The translations under genes and the position numbers were made by a program. A DNA stretch of 47,352 bases from Phycisphaerales bacterium. Lineage in GTDB: Bacteria > Planctomycetota > Phycisphaerae > UBA1845 > PWPN01. Positions within the stretch are counted from its first letter, which is position 1. Each line of letters opens with the position of its first letter. This document shows positions 17,501 through 25,800 of the stretch, one piece after another. Under the pieces are notes generated by a model, which saw only the letters and a program-made list of their open reading frames with translations, ran no database searches and was not told the DNA's origin. The stretch lies in NCBI GenBank assembly GCA_012729595.1, contig JAAYCU010000129.1:1-47352 (forward strand). The letters run 5' to 3'.

Positions 17501-18109
17501 CGCAAGGCCCTGGAAGCCTCGGCCGCCCTGGGCGAGAAGGTGGCGGCGCTGTTGGATACGGAAAAAGAGGTGCGGGGCGTTACCACGGGCCGAATCAGCC
17601 CGTTGTTCAGGACTATCGGGAATATCGCCAAGGTCGGGGGCGGGGCCATCAATCCCAGCAGCGATGATCTGGCGGTGACGGCCGGCTGGGGGTACGCGGG
17701 CAAGGAAGGCGTGACCATGCCGGGCAAGGGGCGGGGGGTAGTGCGGCCTTACGATGGTACCGAGAAGCGGGCCATCTCGGCAGCGGCGAAAGCGCGGAGG
17801 ATGCCCCTGCGTACAATCGTGGAGTTACTCAAGCCGGAAACGGCCGACGTGTATCTCAATGATGCCGTCTTCTGGCGGAACATTCCGGCCGAGGTTTGGA
17901 ACTTTCATATCGGCGGCTATCAGGTCATCAAGAAATGGCTGAGCTATCGCGAACGGAACCTGCTCGGCCGTAACCTGAAACCGGAGGAAGCCCGGGAAGT
18001 GACGGGTATAGCTCGCCGCATCGCGGCCCTTGTTCTCCTGCAACCGGATTTGGACGAGAATTACCGACGGGTCAAGGACTCGACTTATCCATGGACGGCC
18101 GTTAGCTGA
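14570..18109 (+). CDS. Fused restriction-modification protein (N6-adenine methyltransferase, type IIG/ISP-like)
   Basis: 1179 residues in one chain. N-terminal 170 residues hold a candidate PD-(D/E)XK nuclease: GIPDGGLFTADQF then AMEVKGTRED (D...ExK). A helical linker follows (170-360). The methyltransferase core shows motif I LDLCCGTGAYLVEV (about 405) and motif IV ILGNPPYNAF (about 530), the signature of gamma-class N6-adenine DNA methyltransferases. The remainder (600-1179) resembles the C-terminal specificity region of type ISP enzymes, ending LxxLLxPxVxDVYL-like TADVYLNDAVFWRNIPAEVWNFHIGGYQVIKKWLSYRERNLLGR. No helicase motifs, so it is closer to type IIG than to true type ISP. Stands alone, flanked by repeats. 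A segment at 16760-17330 is AT-richer than the rest. Presumed role: self-contained defence against foreign DNA. Confidence 0.88.
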   Translation: MARRNTTGPAAAETTSAAFARSVTEAYLSELHNIRSTGAGVPEIPYYPALANLFNAVGKTLKPKVRCIISIQNQGAGIPDGGLFTADQFQKQADSTPARGQLPSRGAMEVKGTREDVARIAQTEQVKKYLERYGIVIVTNLRDFLIVERGPAQQPVVARELFSLADDEEDFWRNKAAHPRATAQQCGERFIEFIKRACLHNAPLTNPKDVAWFLASYARDALARVEGHRQLPALQGVRTALEQALGMRFTEEKGEHFFRSSLVQTIFYGVFSAWVLWHRENPGPRARFDWRNAAWTLHVPFIRTIYEELAKPSRLGPLNLVEVLEWVAGVLNRVDRAEFFGRFQEEHAVQYFYEPFLEAYDPDLRKEMGVWFTPPEIVKYQVARVDTVLREELELPDGLADPNVIILDLCCGTGAYLVEVIHRIAETLRDKGGDALLASDLKKAAMERVFGFEILPAPFVVSHLQLGLMLQTQGTPLSHQEGERVGVYLTNALTGWEPPRGVKATLPLYPELQEERDAAEEVKRKKKILVILGNPPYNAFAGVSPEEEQGLVELYKKDLNTPVQAGGWGIRKFNLDDLYIRFFRLAERRIAEMTGKGVVSFISNFSYLGDPSFVVMRQRFLGEFDKLWLDCMNGDSRETGKLTPEGRPDPSVFSTEYNREGIRVGTAVCVIVRKTKREKAPTVRFRHFWGVSKRADLLTSLDARNFDKAYTRATPSRQNRYSFRPEEVAKQYQLWPLVPELGIAHFNGPVERRAGALISIDPQPLLERLRAYFNKEVSNSEVAAHYASLMMTGNRIVGPEARKKLLREHIFDSSFIVRYPFKVFDIRWAYLANIRPLFSEPSPDLLKHAMLASNHFFITRDTADKAKEGPPFYFAPIVCDYDCISGHARHFPILLKADTNGAPGENGFFDNEQPHVNLSKAARAYLAKLGIKDPDKDMKTASLIWLHALAIGYSPAYLTDNTDGIRRDWPRIPLPDSRKALEASAALGEKVAALLDTEKEVRGVTTGRISPLFRTIGNIAKVGGGAINPSSDDLAVTAGWGYAGKEGVTMPGKGRGVVRPYDGTEKRAISAAAKARRMPLRTIVELLKPETADVYLNDAVFWRNIPAEVWNFHIGGYQVIKKWLSYRERNLLGRNLKPEEAREVTGIARRIAALVLLQPDLDENYRRVKDSTYPWTAVS

Positions 18110-18185
18110 GGGAATGACGGCGATGCGGGGTACGTTCCGCTCCTTACCATTGTGATTCGCCGAATATTCGCGAAAGGACAGGCCC

Positions 18186-18310
18186 TAAAACGGGCTCGAG
18201 GTTTGTCGAGGGAATGGGATACCTTGCCTTGGACCAGCCGTAGAACGACTGGCCTATGAACCCTTCGGAGAAGACCGGTAAACCGGCCTTTGCGATTTGT
18301 GCCCACCGCC
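18186..18310 (+). repeat. Structured repeat, copy B (right of R-M gene)
   Basis: Shares AACGGGCTC, CCAGCCGT-AGA-ACGACTGG (18234-18252), CCTAT(G)A(A)CCCTTCGGA, and CCGGT-AA-ACCGG (18275-18286) with copy A. The two hairpins are separated by 22 bases in both copies. The second stem differs from copy A by paired, compensating changes (CCGCT/AGCGG versus CCGGT/ACCGG); the first stem has one C-A mismatch here. Confidence 0.6.
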
Positions 18311-18780
18311 GACCCTCCGTCACCTTGTCTCCCCCATACCCTCTCCCGTTCCGCCCACGCTTACGCACCCGGACCGCCCCAACGTGTTTTATAAATGACC
18401 ATTCGCCGGCACCCGTTCCGCGCGCTGGGGGAAACATGACGCCGCATGGAACCGAGTATTCGCTATGGCCCACGAAACGAGCCAACCACTCAATAAAATA
18501 TTCCCCCTTTCGAATCTCAAAAATCCCGCCGGGTCTCGACGCTGCTCCCGATCTCGCCTTCGGATCAGGATGGGAATATAAAAAAGCGCCAAACGAACCC
18601 AAATGGCTAATCGTGCATAACGCCATTTATATTAAGAAGATATGGGTGATGCAGTGGCTCCTGAACACCTCGGAAAGCCTGGCCGGGTCGGGTTTCCCCC
18701 TTCACTATCCACCCCTGAATCTCCCTCCCTCGGTTCGCCCGTCCATTCATTGCTGGTGGATTTGCCGTGTACGTGCCTTT

Positions 18781-18810
18781 TTGGTACATTACCAAGTCTG
18801 TAAATATGCT
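18781..18810 (+). promoter_or_regulatory. Candidate promoter of the rpsP-trmD-rplS unit, with a dyad over the -35
   Basis: TTGGTA (18781-18786) and TATGCT (18805-18810) with an 18-base spacer, 90 bases before rpsP. The -35 is part of the perfect inverted repeat TTGGTA-CAT-TACCAA (18781-18795), suggesting either a bound repressor or chance. Confidence 0.4.
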
Positions 18811-18900
18811 CCGGCCCGGATTCCACTGTTGAGGGGAATGAGTTACTCCTTGCGGCGGGGTCGCGGGTTGGTTGTTGTTCTTCTAAGGGAGCCATCTGAA

Positions 18901-19164
18901 ATGGCAGTACGTATTCGTTTGAAACGCATTGGGTGTCGCCATCGGTCGGCTTACCGCGTGGCCGCAATGGACATTCGACGGGCTCGCGATGGGCGGGTAC
19001 TCGAGGAGCTGGGGTATTACGATCCCTGCAACGCCAATCCTGACCTGCGGATCAAGCTCAACCAGGAGCGGATCGCGCATTGGCTTGGGGTTGGGGCCAC
19101 GCCGTCGGATACCGTTCGCAACCTGCTGAAGAAAACCGGCACGGCTGCGGGGGCGAAAGGCTGA
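18901..19164 (+). CDS. rpsP: 30S ribosomal protein S16
   Basis: 87 residues. Start at ATG 18901 (MAVRIRLKRIGCRHRSAYRVAAMDIRRARDGRVLEELGYYDP), preceded by AAGGGAG; the longer track ORF from 18256 only adds spacer DNA. Conserved S16 features: VRIRLxRxGxxxxPxYRxVxxDxRxxRDGxxxExLGxYxP and the C-terminal WLGVGATPSDTVRNLLKK. First gene of the ribosomal/tRNA-modification cluster, 9 bases before trmD. Confidence 0.96.
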   Translation: MAVRIRLKRIGCRHRSAYRVAAMDIRRARDGRVLEELGYYDPCNANPDLRIKLNQERIAHWLGVGATPSDTVRNLLKKTGTAAGAKG

Positions 19165-19173
19165 GACAGCGTT

Positions 19174-19893
19174 GTGCGGATCGACGTTCTGACCCTGTTT
19201 CCCGAAGCGCTGGACCCGTTTTTCTCGGCCAGCATCATCGGGCGGGCTCAGACGGCCGGCTGCGTGTCGATCCGTTCAACAAACATCCGCGATTTCGCCT
19301 TGGACGCCCGCGGGACCGTGGATGATCGGCCGTTCGGCGGTGGGCCGGGCATGGTACTGATGTGCCAGCCGCTCTTCGACGCGGTCGAGAAACTGGAGAC
19401 GGAAGAGCCGGTGCCGGCCACCCGGATTCTGCTGACTCCCCAGGGTGAACCCCTGAACCAGGCCCTCTGCCGCGAGCTGGCGGCCTTGCCGCGCTTGTTG
19501 GTTATTTGCGGCCACTACGAGGGATTCGACGAGCGGATCAGGCTGGGTTTGCGCCCTCGGGAAATATCCATCGGCGATTACGTGTTGTCCGGCGGTGAGG
19601 CGGCGGCCATGGTCCTGATCGACGCGGTGGTGAGGCTGCTGCCGGGCGCCTTGGGTGACGAGGAGTCCTGCAACGACGAGTCCTTCTCCCACGGGTTGCT
19701 GGAATATCCGCAATACACCCGACCCCGGGTGTTTCGCGAAATGGACGTGCCCGACATATTGCTCTCCGGCGACCACGCCAGGATCGAGCAATGGCGACGT
19801 GAGCAGGCTGTCGAGCGGACGGCAAGACGCCGGCCCGACCTGCTCGATAAATGGAAACAAGACAAGGTTGACGATTCATCCATGAAGGAGTGA
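19174..19893 (+). CDS. trmD: tRNA (guanine-N1)-methyltransferase
   Basis: SPOUT-class enzyme making m1G37 next to the anticodon in tRNAs with G36, using S-adenosylmethionine; prevents +1 frameshifting. 239 residues, normal length. Motifs: [16 protein letters not shown] start (GTG codon), [55 protein letters not shown] (trefoil-knot SAM site), [15 protein letters not shown]. It follows rpsP by 9 bases; rimM, normally between them, is missing. Confidence 0.96.
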   Translation: MRIDVLTLFPEALDPFFSASIIGRAQTAGCVSIRSTNIRDFALDARGTVDDRPFGGGPGMVLMCQPLFDAVEKLETEEPVPATRILLTPQGEPLNQALCRELAALPRLLVICGHYEGFDERIRLGLRPREISIGDYVLSGGEAAAMVLIDAVVRLLPGALGDEESCNDESFSHGLLEYPQYTRPRVFREMDVPDILLSGDHARIEQWRREQAVERTARRRPDLLDKWKQDKVDDSSMKE

Positions 19894-19897
19894 CGAT

Positions 19898-20308
19898 ATG
19901 ATCCACCACCTGATCGAGGCGGTTGAGCAAACCAGCAAAAAGTCGGATGTTCCGAAGTTCAATATCGGCGATACCGTCACCGTCAAGGTGCGGATCATCG
20001 AAGGTGACAAGCAGCGCGTGCAGCCCTATACCGGCGTGGTCATCGCCCGCCGGGGCCGAGGTCTGGGCGAGACTTTCACCGTGCGCCGGATCGTCAACAA
20101 TGAGGGCGTGGAGCGTGTCTTCCCCCTGCATTCCCCCAAGATCGCCGGTGTTGAGGTCGTCCGCGGCGGGCACGTGCGGCGGGCCAAGCTCTATTATCTC
20201 CGCGATCGCGTGGGCAAGGCCCAGCGCTTACGCGAAAAACGCCGCGGTCTCGGCAAGTCTGCGGGCAAGAAAAGCAAGACCGCCGAGCCTGTCGCCAGCG
20301 AGGCTTGA
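19898..20308 (+). CDS. rplS: 50S ribosomal protein L19
   Basis: 136 residues. Core [94 protein letters not shown] is plain L19. The C-terminus is about 20 residues longer than in E. coli and Lys/Ala-rich. Strong ribosome site GAAGGAG before ATG 19898, 4 bases after the trmD stop. Located at the 30S-50S interface by family knowledge. Confidence 0.96.
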   Translation: MIHHLIEAVEQTSKKSDVPKFNIGDTVTVKVRIIEGDKQRVQPYTGVVIARRGRGLGETFTVRRIVNNEGVERVFPLHSPKIAGVEVVRGGHVRRAKLYYLRDRVGKAQRLREKRRGLGKSAGKKSKTAEPVASEA

Positions 20309-20404
20309 TCTCGCTCTCCGCGACAGGGTGGGGCAACGATGCGGAGGCCGGCAATCTGTCCGCGTTCCGTATCACCCACCGCTTCATGATCGGGGACCGT
20401 TTTC

Positions 20405-20773
20405 ATGGACGATCGCGCCGTTCTGGGACGCAAGGGAGAAAGACTCGCCTTGCGGTTCCTGCGCCGCAAGGGCTGTAAACTGGTCACGCGAAATTACCGT
20501 TGTGCCGGCGGAGAGCTCGATCTGGTGCTTCTGGACGACGAAGTGGTGGTTTTCGTCGAGGTTAAAACCCGCACCGGCCGCACCCATGCCGACCCCGAGG
20601 ACGCGGTTAACCTGCCCAAGCGGCAACGTATAATTCGGGCCGCCCGCTACTTCCTGCAACAGACGGATTCCTTCGATCGTATGTTTCGTTTCGATATAGT
20701 CGCGATTACCCGTGAGGACGACGGGGAACTGGCGGTCGAACATTTTATCGACGCCTTCGAACCGGCGGATTGA
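20405..20773 (+). CDS. YraN/UPF0102 family nuclease-like protein
   Basis: 122 residues. GRKGERLALRFLRRKGCKLVTRNYRCAGGELDLVLLDDEVVVFVEVKTRTG matches UPF0102, a small PD-(D/E)XK-fold family with GExD...EVK active-site-like residues; its biological role is not established. It sits 96 bases after rplS, a common position for this family. Its TGA ends at 20773, 5 bases before the preferred tatD ATG. Confidence 0.92.
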   Translation: MDDRAVLGRKGERLALRFLRRKGCKLVTRNYRCAGGELDLVLLDDEVVVFVEVKTRTGRTHADPEDAVNLPKRQRIIRAARYFLQQTDSFDRMFRFDIVAITREDDGELAVEHFIDAFEPAD

Positions 20774-20778
20774 CACCC

Positions 20779-21558
20779 ATGCCAGCCGAACTATTCGATA
20801 CCCACTGTCACTTGACCTTCAAGGAACTGTTGCCCGAGAGCGACTCGGTTATCACTACGGCCGCGTCCGTTGGCGTCACCCGCATCCTCACCGTGGCCTG
20901 CCATGCCGAGGAGATAGCGGCCGCCGAGGCCCTGGCCGAGCGACACCCGGGCATCCGGTTGGCCGGCGGCGTCCATCCGCATGAGGCCCGTTCCGCCGAT
21001 GACGAAGTGTTGAGCCGTTGGGCCGCCTTCTGGCGGACGGCCGGGGTCGTCGCCGCTGGCGAAATGGGCCTCGATTATCATTACGATTTCAGTCCGCGAG
21101 CGGTACAGCAGGAGGTTTTCCAGTGCCAACTGGACCTGGCCCGCGAGGCCGACCTGCCGGTCATTGTTCATTGCCGCGAGGCCCACGCCGACGTGGTCCG
21201 TATCCTTGCCGAGCAGGGTTATGTCGACCGCGCGGTCGTCTTCCACTGTTTCAGCGGTAGCCTGGCCGAGGCCCGCGAGTTGTGGGCCAACGGCTGGTGG
21301 ACCTCTTTTACCGGCGTGATCACCTTCAAGAACGCCGACGCTTCGCGCCAGGTGTGTGCCCAGGCCCCGGCGGATCGGTTGATGTTCGAGACGGACGCGC
21401 CTTACCTTTCCCCCGAGCCGATGCGGAAGGTCCGACCGAATACCCCGGCCTTGATGATCCACACGGTGCGCTTGGCCGCCGTTTTGCGCGGTTGCACGTT
21501 CGATGAACTGGCCGAAAACAGCACCACCAACGCACTGGGGTTCTTTCGTATCAGGTAG
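20779..21558 (+). CDS. tatD: TatD family metal-dependent hydrolase (DNase-like)
   Basis: 259 residues; TIM-barrel metallohydrolase related to TatD/YcfH 3'-5' exonucleases. Metal ligands appear in FDTHCHLTF, GEMGLDYHYDFSP, VIVHCREAH, FHCFSGSLAEARELW and FETDAPYLSPEP. I use ATG 20779; the track starts at an in-frame TTG at 20770 inside the yraN stop. Ends with TAG, which shows TAG works as a normal stop in this genome. Last gene of the rpsP cluster. Confidence 0.93.
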   Translation: MPAELFDTHCHLTFKELLPESDSVITTAASVGVTRILTVACHAEEIAAAEALAERHPGIRLAGGVHPHEARSADDEVLSRWAAFWRTAGVVAAGEMGLDYHYDFSPRAVQQEVFQCQLDLAREADLPVIVHCREAHADVVRILAEQGYVDRAVVFHCFSGSLAEARELWANGWWTSFTGVITFKNADASRQVCAQAPADRLMFETDAPYLSPEPMRKVRPNTPALMIHTVRLAAVLRGCTFDELAENSTTNALGFFRIR

Positions 21559-22250
21559 CCCGACGACCTGCTTGTGCGACCATCGCGGACGCTGAAAAAT
21601 GCGCGCAAAAAGTCGCCCGCGCTTTGGGGGAGGTTAGAGTCGCGGAGAGCGCGGGCGAAAGGGAATGGACTGTTTATGAATACAACAAGCACGACCGGCA
21701 GAGCCGATCGCCCAGACATGGTCCTAAAACCAAAACATTCCTCCAGAATATTACGGCCGGCCAGGCCGTTGATAGGCTCTATTTGCCTCGGTTACACATG
21801 CTCGGCCGACCCAGATTTGACCCCTTGGGGGCGGCGGAACGGCAATGATTCCAAACACTACCCTACGTATAACACGACAGTAAGTCTAACCGTTGGCATC
21901 GGTATTTTCAATCGTAATTCTTATAAACAGATAAGTATATTTTTGCCATGAATAAGTATTATTCATTTACAATAAATAGCTAAGCCCCTAAATTGACAAT
22001 AATGTTCGTATACACAACAAGATCGTATAATGGGCAATATGGATAATCATGAGACGAGAAGCCGTTTTGGTTGGCATGACGTTTGGCCGTCATCGCGGAA
22101 TGATTCCGGTTCTATTGTAATTTGGCAGAACCGTTTATTCACGGTCCAGCCCATTCGCTTGGGACCCGGGGAGATTGTAGATATTTGTGGTTGTCGCAAG
22201 ATTTGTTATGATCGGGCACCTCGAAACTTGTCGATCAGGAGCTGATGAGC
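21559..22250. other. Spacer between tatD and a small secreted protein gene
   Basis: About 690 bases. Contains a long hairpin (21613-21658), an ACGGCC/GGCCGT hairpin (21753-21769), and an AT-rich block (about 21870-22030) ending in TATAAT at 22026-22031. A 71-codon ORF (track 22030-22245) ends in TGATG overlapping an ATG of the next ORF; its ATG at 22039 begins 8 bases after the TATAAT. Its translation is unfamiliar, so I do not call it a gene. Confidence 0.45.
21613..21658 (+). terminator. 11 bp GC-rich hairpin after tatD
   Basis: TCGCCCGCGCT (21613-21623) pairs perfectly with AGCGCGGGCGA (21648-21658), loop 24 nt, 54 bases after the tatD stop. A very stable stem but no U-tract follows, so it may be a Rho-independent-like stop, an RNA-stabilising stem, or part of an unrecognised RNA. 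Confidence 0.4.
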
Positions 22251-22667
22251 ATGTCCTGGTTTAGAGTCTGGGCTTTTCTGTGCTTGCTGCTGGGAACGTC
22301 GGCCTTGCCGGCGATCAGCCGGAGTGCGTCTGCACAACCGCCCATGGCTTATGACCGGGCCGAGTCTGTGCCGACAGAATCGGCGTCCGAAGGCCAGCCA
22401 CCGATTGATGCGGACAACGAAGAAAAGTCTTCCGCATGCTTCTGCGTTCCGCAGGTTGACGTATGGGACGGCCCGACGACCCGGCTGACGTTGACAGGGG
22501 CGGGTCAAGTATTGATACCGACCTTGATGGGGATCCATGCGGATTGCCCATCAACCCTGCCGAACGGGGGTCGGCATTTTATTACCGTCTGTCGTTTTCC
22601 GACCGGGCCAACCGCCCGCTACTGGCTGGCCAATCGCTACCCTCATGCACCTCCGGGACAGGTTTAG
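22251..22667 (+). CDS. Small secreted protein of unknown function (possibly frameshifted)
   Basis: 138 residues. MSWFRVWAFLCLLLGTSALPAISRSASA is a good signal peptide; I use the ATG at 22251 since AGGAG lies 9 bases upstream. After it comes an acidic Pro/Glu linker and CFCVPQVDVWDGPTTRL. I do not recognise the mature part. From about 22460 a second frame stays open to 22831 and also reads like protein (DTDLDGDPCGLPINPAERGSAFYYRLSF), so the gene may carry a frameshift there. It precedes secDF by about 200 bases but is not YajC. Confidence 0.45.
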   Translation: MSWFRVWAFLCLLLGTSALPAISRSASAQPPMAYDRAESVPTESASEGQPPIDADNEEKSSACFCVPQVDVWDGPTTRLTLTGAGQVLIPTLMGIHADCPSTLPNGGRHFITVCRFPTGPTARYWLANRYPHAPPGQV

Positions 22668-22872
22668 GAATCCGGCGAACCGATCGGATTCTCTGGCCGC
22701 CGGGCCCGCGAGCGGAGGTGTTCATTCTATTGTTGCACCAGTTCGCAAAGGGCTACGCGGTTGTAGTCGGTCAAAAACTCAAATACGCATATTTACGGGT
22801 GATAGCGACACGTTCGGGTTTAGATTCATAATGAATTTCGTTAGTTGGTCGTTTTTTCAGTGAGGAACAGTC

Positions 22873-25800
22873 ATGGGCGAGAAGAACCTTTGGTGGAAAG
22901 TCCTTTTGATTTTCGTGCTGGTCGGCATGTGTGCTTGGCAACTCTATCCGGTCGATCAGAAGCTGCGGGGTGGTATCGACTTGGTCGGCGGTTATAGCCT
23001 GTTATTTGAAATCGACGAAAGCGATATGGGTAGCGAGGAAAGACAGAACCTGGCCGAGCGGGTGATGACCGTACTCAAGCAGCGGGTGGATCCGCAGGGC
23101 AATCGCAACCTCGTGTGGCGTCCGATCGGGCAGAACCGTCTGGAAATACAGATGCCTCGCCCTATGGGAGACGTGCAGGGGCCGCGCGATGCCTTTGAGA
23201 AGGCCCGTACGCAACTTGCGGCCAGCAATATCACCGCGGCGCAGATTCGGGCGGTTATGAATATGCCTTTAGAGCAGCAGGGTGAGGCCTTCGCCGGGCT
23301 GGTACGTGATGTCAGCCGACGCCAGAGTCTCTTCGATGGGCTGGTCGAGAACCAGAAACAATACGAGGAAATCCGGCAGCAGGTCGAGCGGCCCGCAGCC
23401 ACTGACCCGGCTGTGGAAGCGGAAGCAGAGGCGGACTCGGAGACACCGCCGGCCACCCAGCGGATCGATGCCGATCAATATCAGAAGCTTGATCGCTTGC
23501 TGGAGGAACGCCGTGGATTAATTGCTCAGATATTGCAGACCAATATTGCCATGGACCGGTTGGAGGATTTGCTGGCCCTCGATCCGAAATCCACGCTTCG
23601 CAAGGAGGGCCTGGAGGAGCTTTTCGAGCAGCATCCGAACCTGGCCTCTCGGATTGAAACCCTGGCGACCGCGTATGACGCCTATTCCAAGAACAAAGGG
23701 ATGCTGGATGATCCTTCGGACCTGATGCGCATGCTCCGGGGGGCCGGCGTGTTGGAGTTCCGTATTCTGGCCATGCGGGATTCGCGTTCGCCGAATATGC
23801 TGGAGTCCTCACAGCCGCAGTATAACGAGTCGGTTGACCGCTACGTCGAGCAATTGGCTAAATACGGTCCGCGCTTACAGGCTGGGGACAATTACCAGTG
23901 GTTCAGGACTTCCGATCCAAACGACGACAGTTGGAAGTATCCCGGTTACATAGTTCAGGAATACATGGGTCACCCTTACGTACTGGCATTTTCGAACCAT
24001 GCGAGCGATATGGTATTGATGAATGATCGGACATGGTCGCTGAAGAGTGCCCGTCCCAGCCGCGATCAGATGGGAAGACTGGCCATAAGTTTCGCTCTGG
24101 ATCCGCGGGGTGGAAACCGATTCGGGGCCATGACCGGAAACAATATTGATCGGCCTTTGTGTATTTTCCTGGACAATCAAGCCATCTCGGCCGCGACGAT
24201 CCGAAGTCAGATTTATGATCGTGGGGAAATCACGGGGAACTTCTCGCCGGATTACGTTAATTATATGGTAAGCACGCTGGAGGCGGGGGTCTTGCCGGCC
24301 CGGCTGCGGGAAGTGCCCTTGCAGGAAAAGAACATCGGCCCCTCGCTGGGCCAGACCAACCGAGAGAAAGGCACGCGGGCGGTTATGATCGCTTTCGCAG
24401 CCACCGTGGCCTTCATGATTCTCTACTACGCTTATTGTGGGATGATCGCGGACATCGCGCTATTGATGAATCTGGTGCTTACCTTGGGAATCATGTCGTT
24501 TCTTCAGGCGACCTTTACCCTGCCGGGTATCGCGGGCCTGATCCTAACCTTGGGTATGGCCGTGGACGCCAACGTGCTGATTAACGAACGCATCCGAGAG
24601 GAGCTGGGGCGTGGTATTTCCGTGCGTATGGCGGTCAAGCTGGGTTACGAGAAAGCCTTCAGCGCGATTCTCGACTCGAACGTGACCACGATCATGACCG
24701 CGGTGATCCTGGCCTCGCTGGGCAGCGAGGAAATCAAGGGGTTCGGGATGACCCTGGGGATTGGTTTGGTTACCAGCATGTTCACCGCTCTGTTCGTGAC
24801 CCGGCAGTTTTTCCACGTCATGGTGCCGACGACGTTGAAATCGACGGAAACGCGGAAGGCCTGGCTGACGGCGGGGATCATGGGTCTGGTCTGCGGGTTC
24901 TTCCTGGCGCTCGGGGCCCTGTTCAATGCTCCGGCGGAGCGGGTCGATTCGACTCTGTGGCAGTTGGGCCGCTTCCTGCTGTGGCTGTTCGGCACGGCGG
25001 TGGTCTTGCTCGTGGCGATGTGGGTGTTCCGGTTTTTTTATTACGCGACGGGACGTCAGAAGAACAACCGCCTGTCCATGATGAAGTTGCTGAGCAAGAC
25101 GAGCGTCAACTGGATGGCCAAGTACCGCGCGTTCTGGGCGGTTTCGGCCGTGGTCATCGTGGGGGGCATCATCCTGGAATTGCGGGTGAATTACGAGGAT
25201 TACCTGGACATCGAGTTTATCGGGGGCACCAGCGTGCAGGTGCAATTGAAGGACACGCCTGAATTGCGGGAGGAATTCCGCGTGCAGGCCGACGAGAAAC
25301 TACTGAGCGATTACATCGGCACCAGTCCGGGGGAGAGCAATCCGGAGTTGGCGACGGGCTGGCTGCGTCAGGCGGCGGACCTGCTGGATCAAGCGGAGAT
25401 CAAGGATTTGGGTAAGGGACGCTATCAGATTGGTTTGCCCGGAGATTTAAGCACGTCTCAAATCCGCGGCTTGTTGTTAACCCCGCGATTGGAGGCTGGC
25501 ATTGCACGCGATGGGATCTCCGATATGCCGGGCGGCGTGTACGTTCAATTCGGAGAACGGGATCCATCTCATGCGGTGTGTAACCTGGTCGAGCAGCTAG
25601 CGCGGTTGGCGAGCGAGGGACGAATCGAGGATGCTCGCCGCGAAGCCCAGAACCAGAAAGAACTATTGGGTCGGTATCCGGAAGGTCAGCAGATACAGGC
25701 CTTAGTGCAGGATAAGAAGCTACAGGGTCCGGAACTGGCGGCGGGCCTGACGGAGCTTGGTACACGGCTTGAAAATTGGCCGGCCGAAACGGTCAAGGAG

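Larger units (their letters stand above)
18110..18900. other. Gene-free spacer between R-M gene and rpsP
   Basis: About 790 bases without a credible gene; long ORFs on both strands here have no ribosome site and no recognisable domain. It holds structured repeat copy B (18186-18310) and, near the right end, the candidate rpsP promoter and leader. The AT-rich part 18480-18660 shows nothing I can name. Confidence 0.5.

Noticed and set aside
18256-18900. N-terminal extension of rpsP in the track ORF
   Set aside because: S16 begins at the ATG at 18901 with its own ribosome site; the extension covers repeat and promoter DNA.
21993-22031. TTGACA and TATAAT as one promoter
   Set aside because: Spacer of 27 bases is far too long for a sigma-70 promoter; only the TATAAT may be real.
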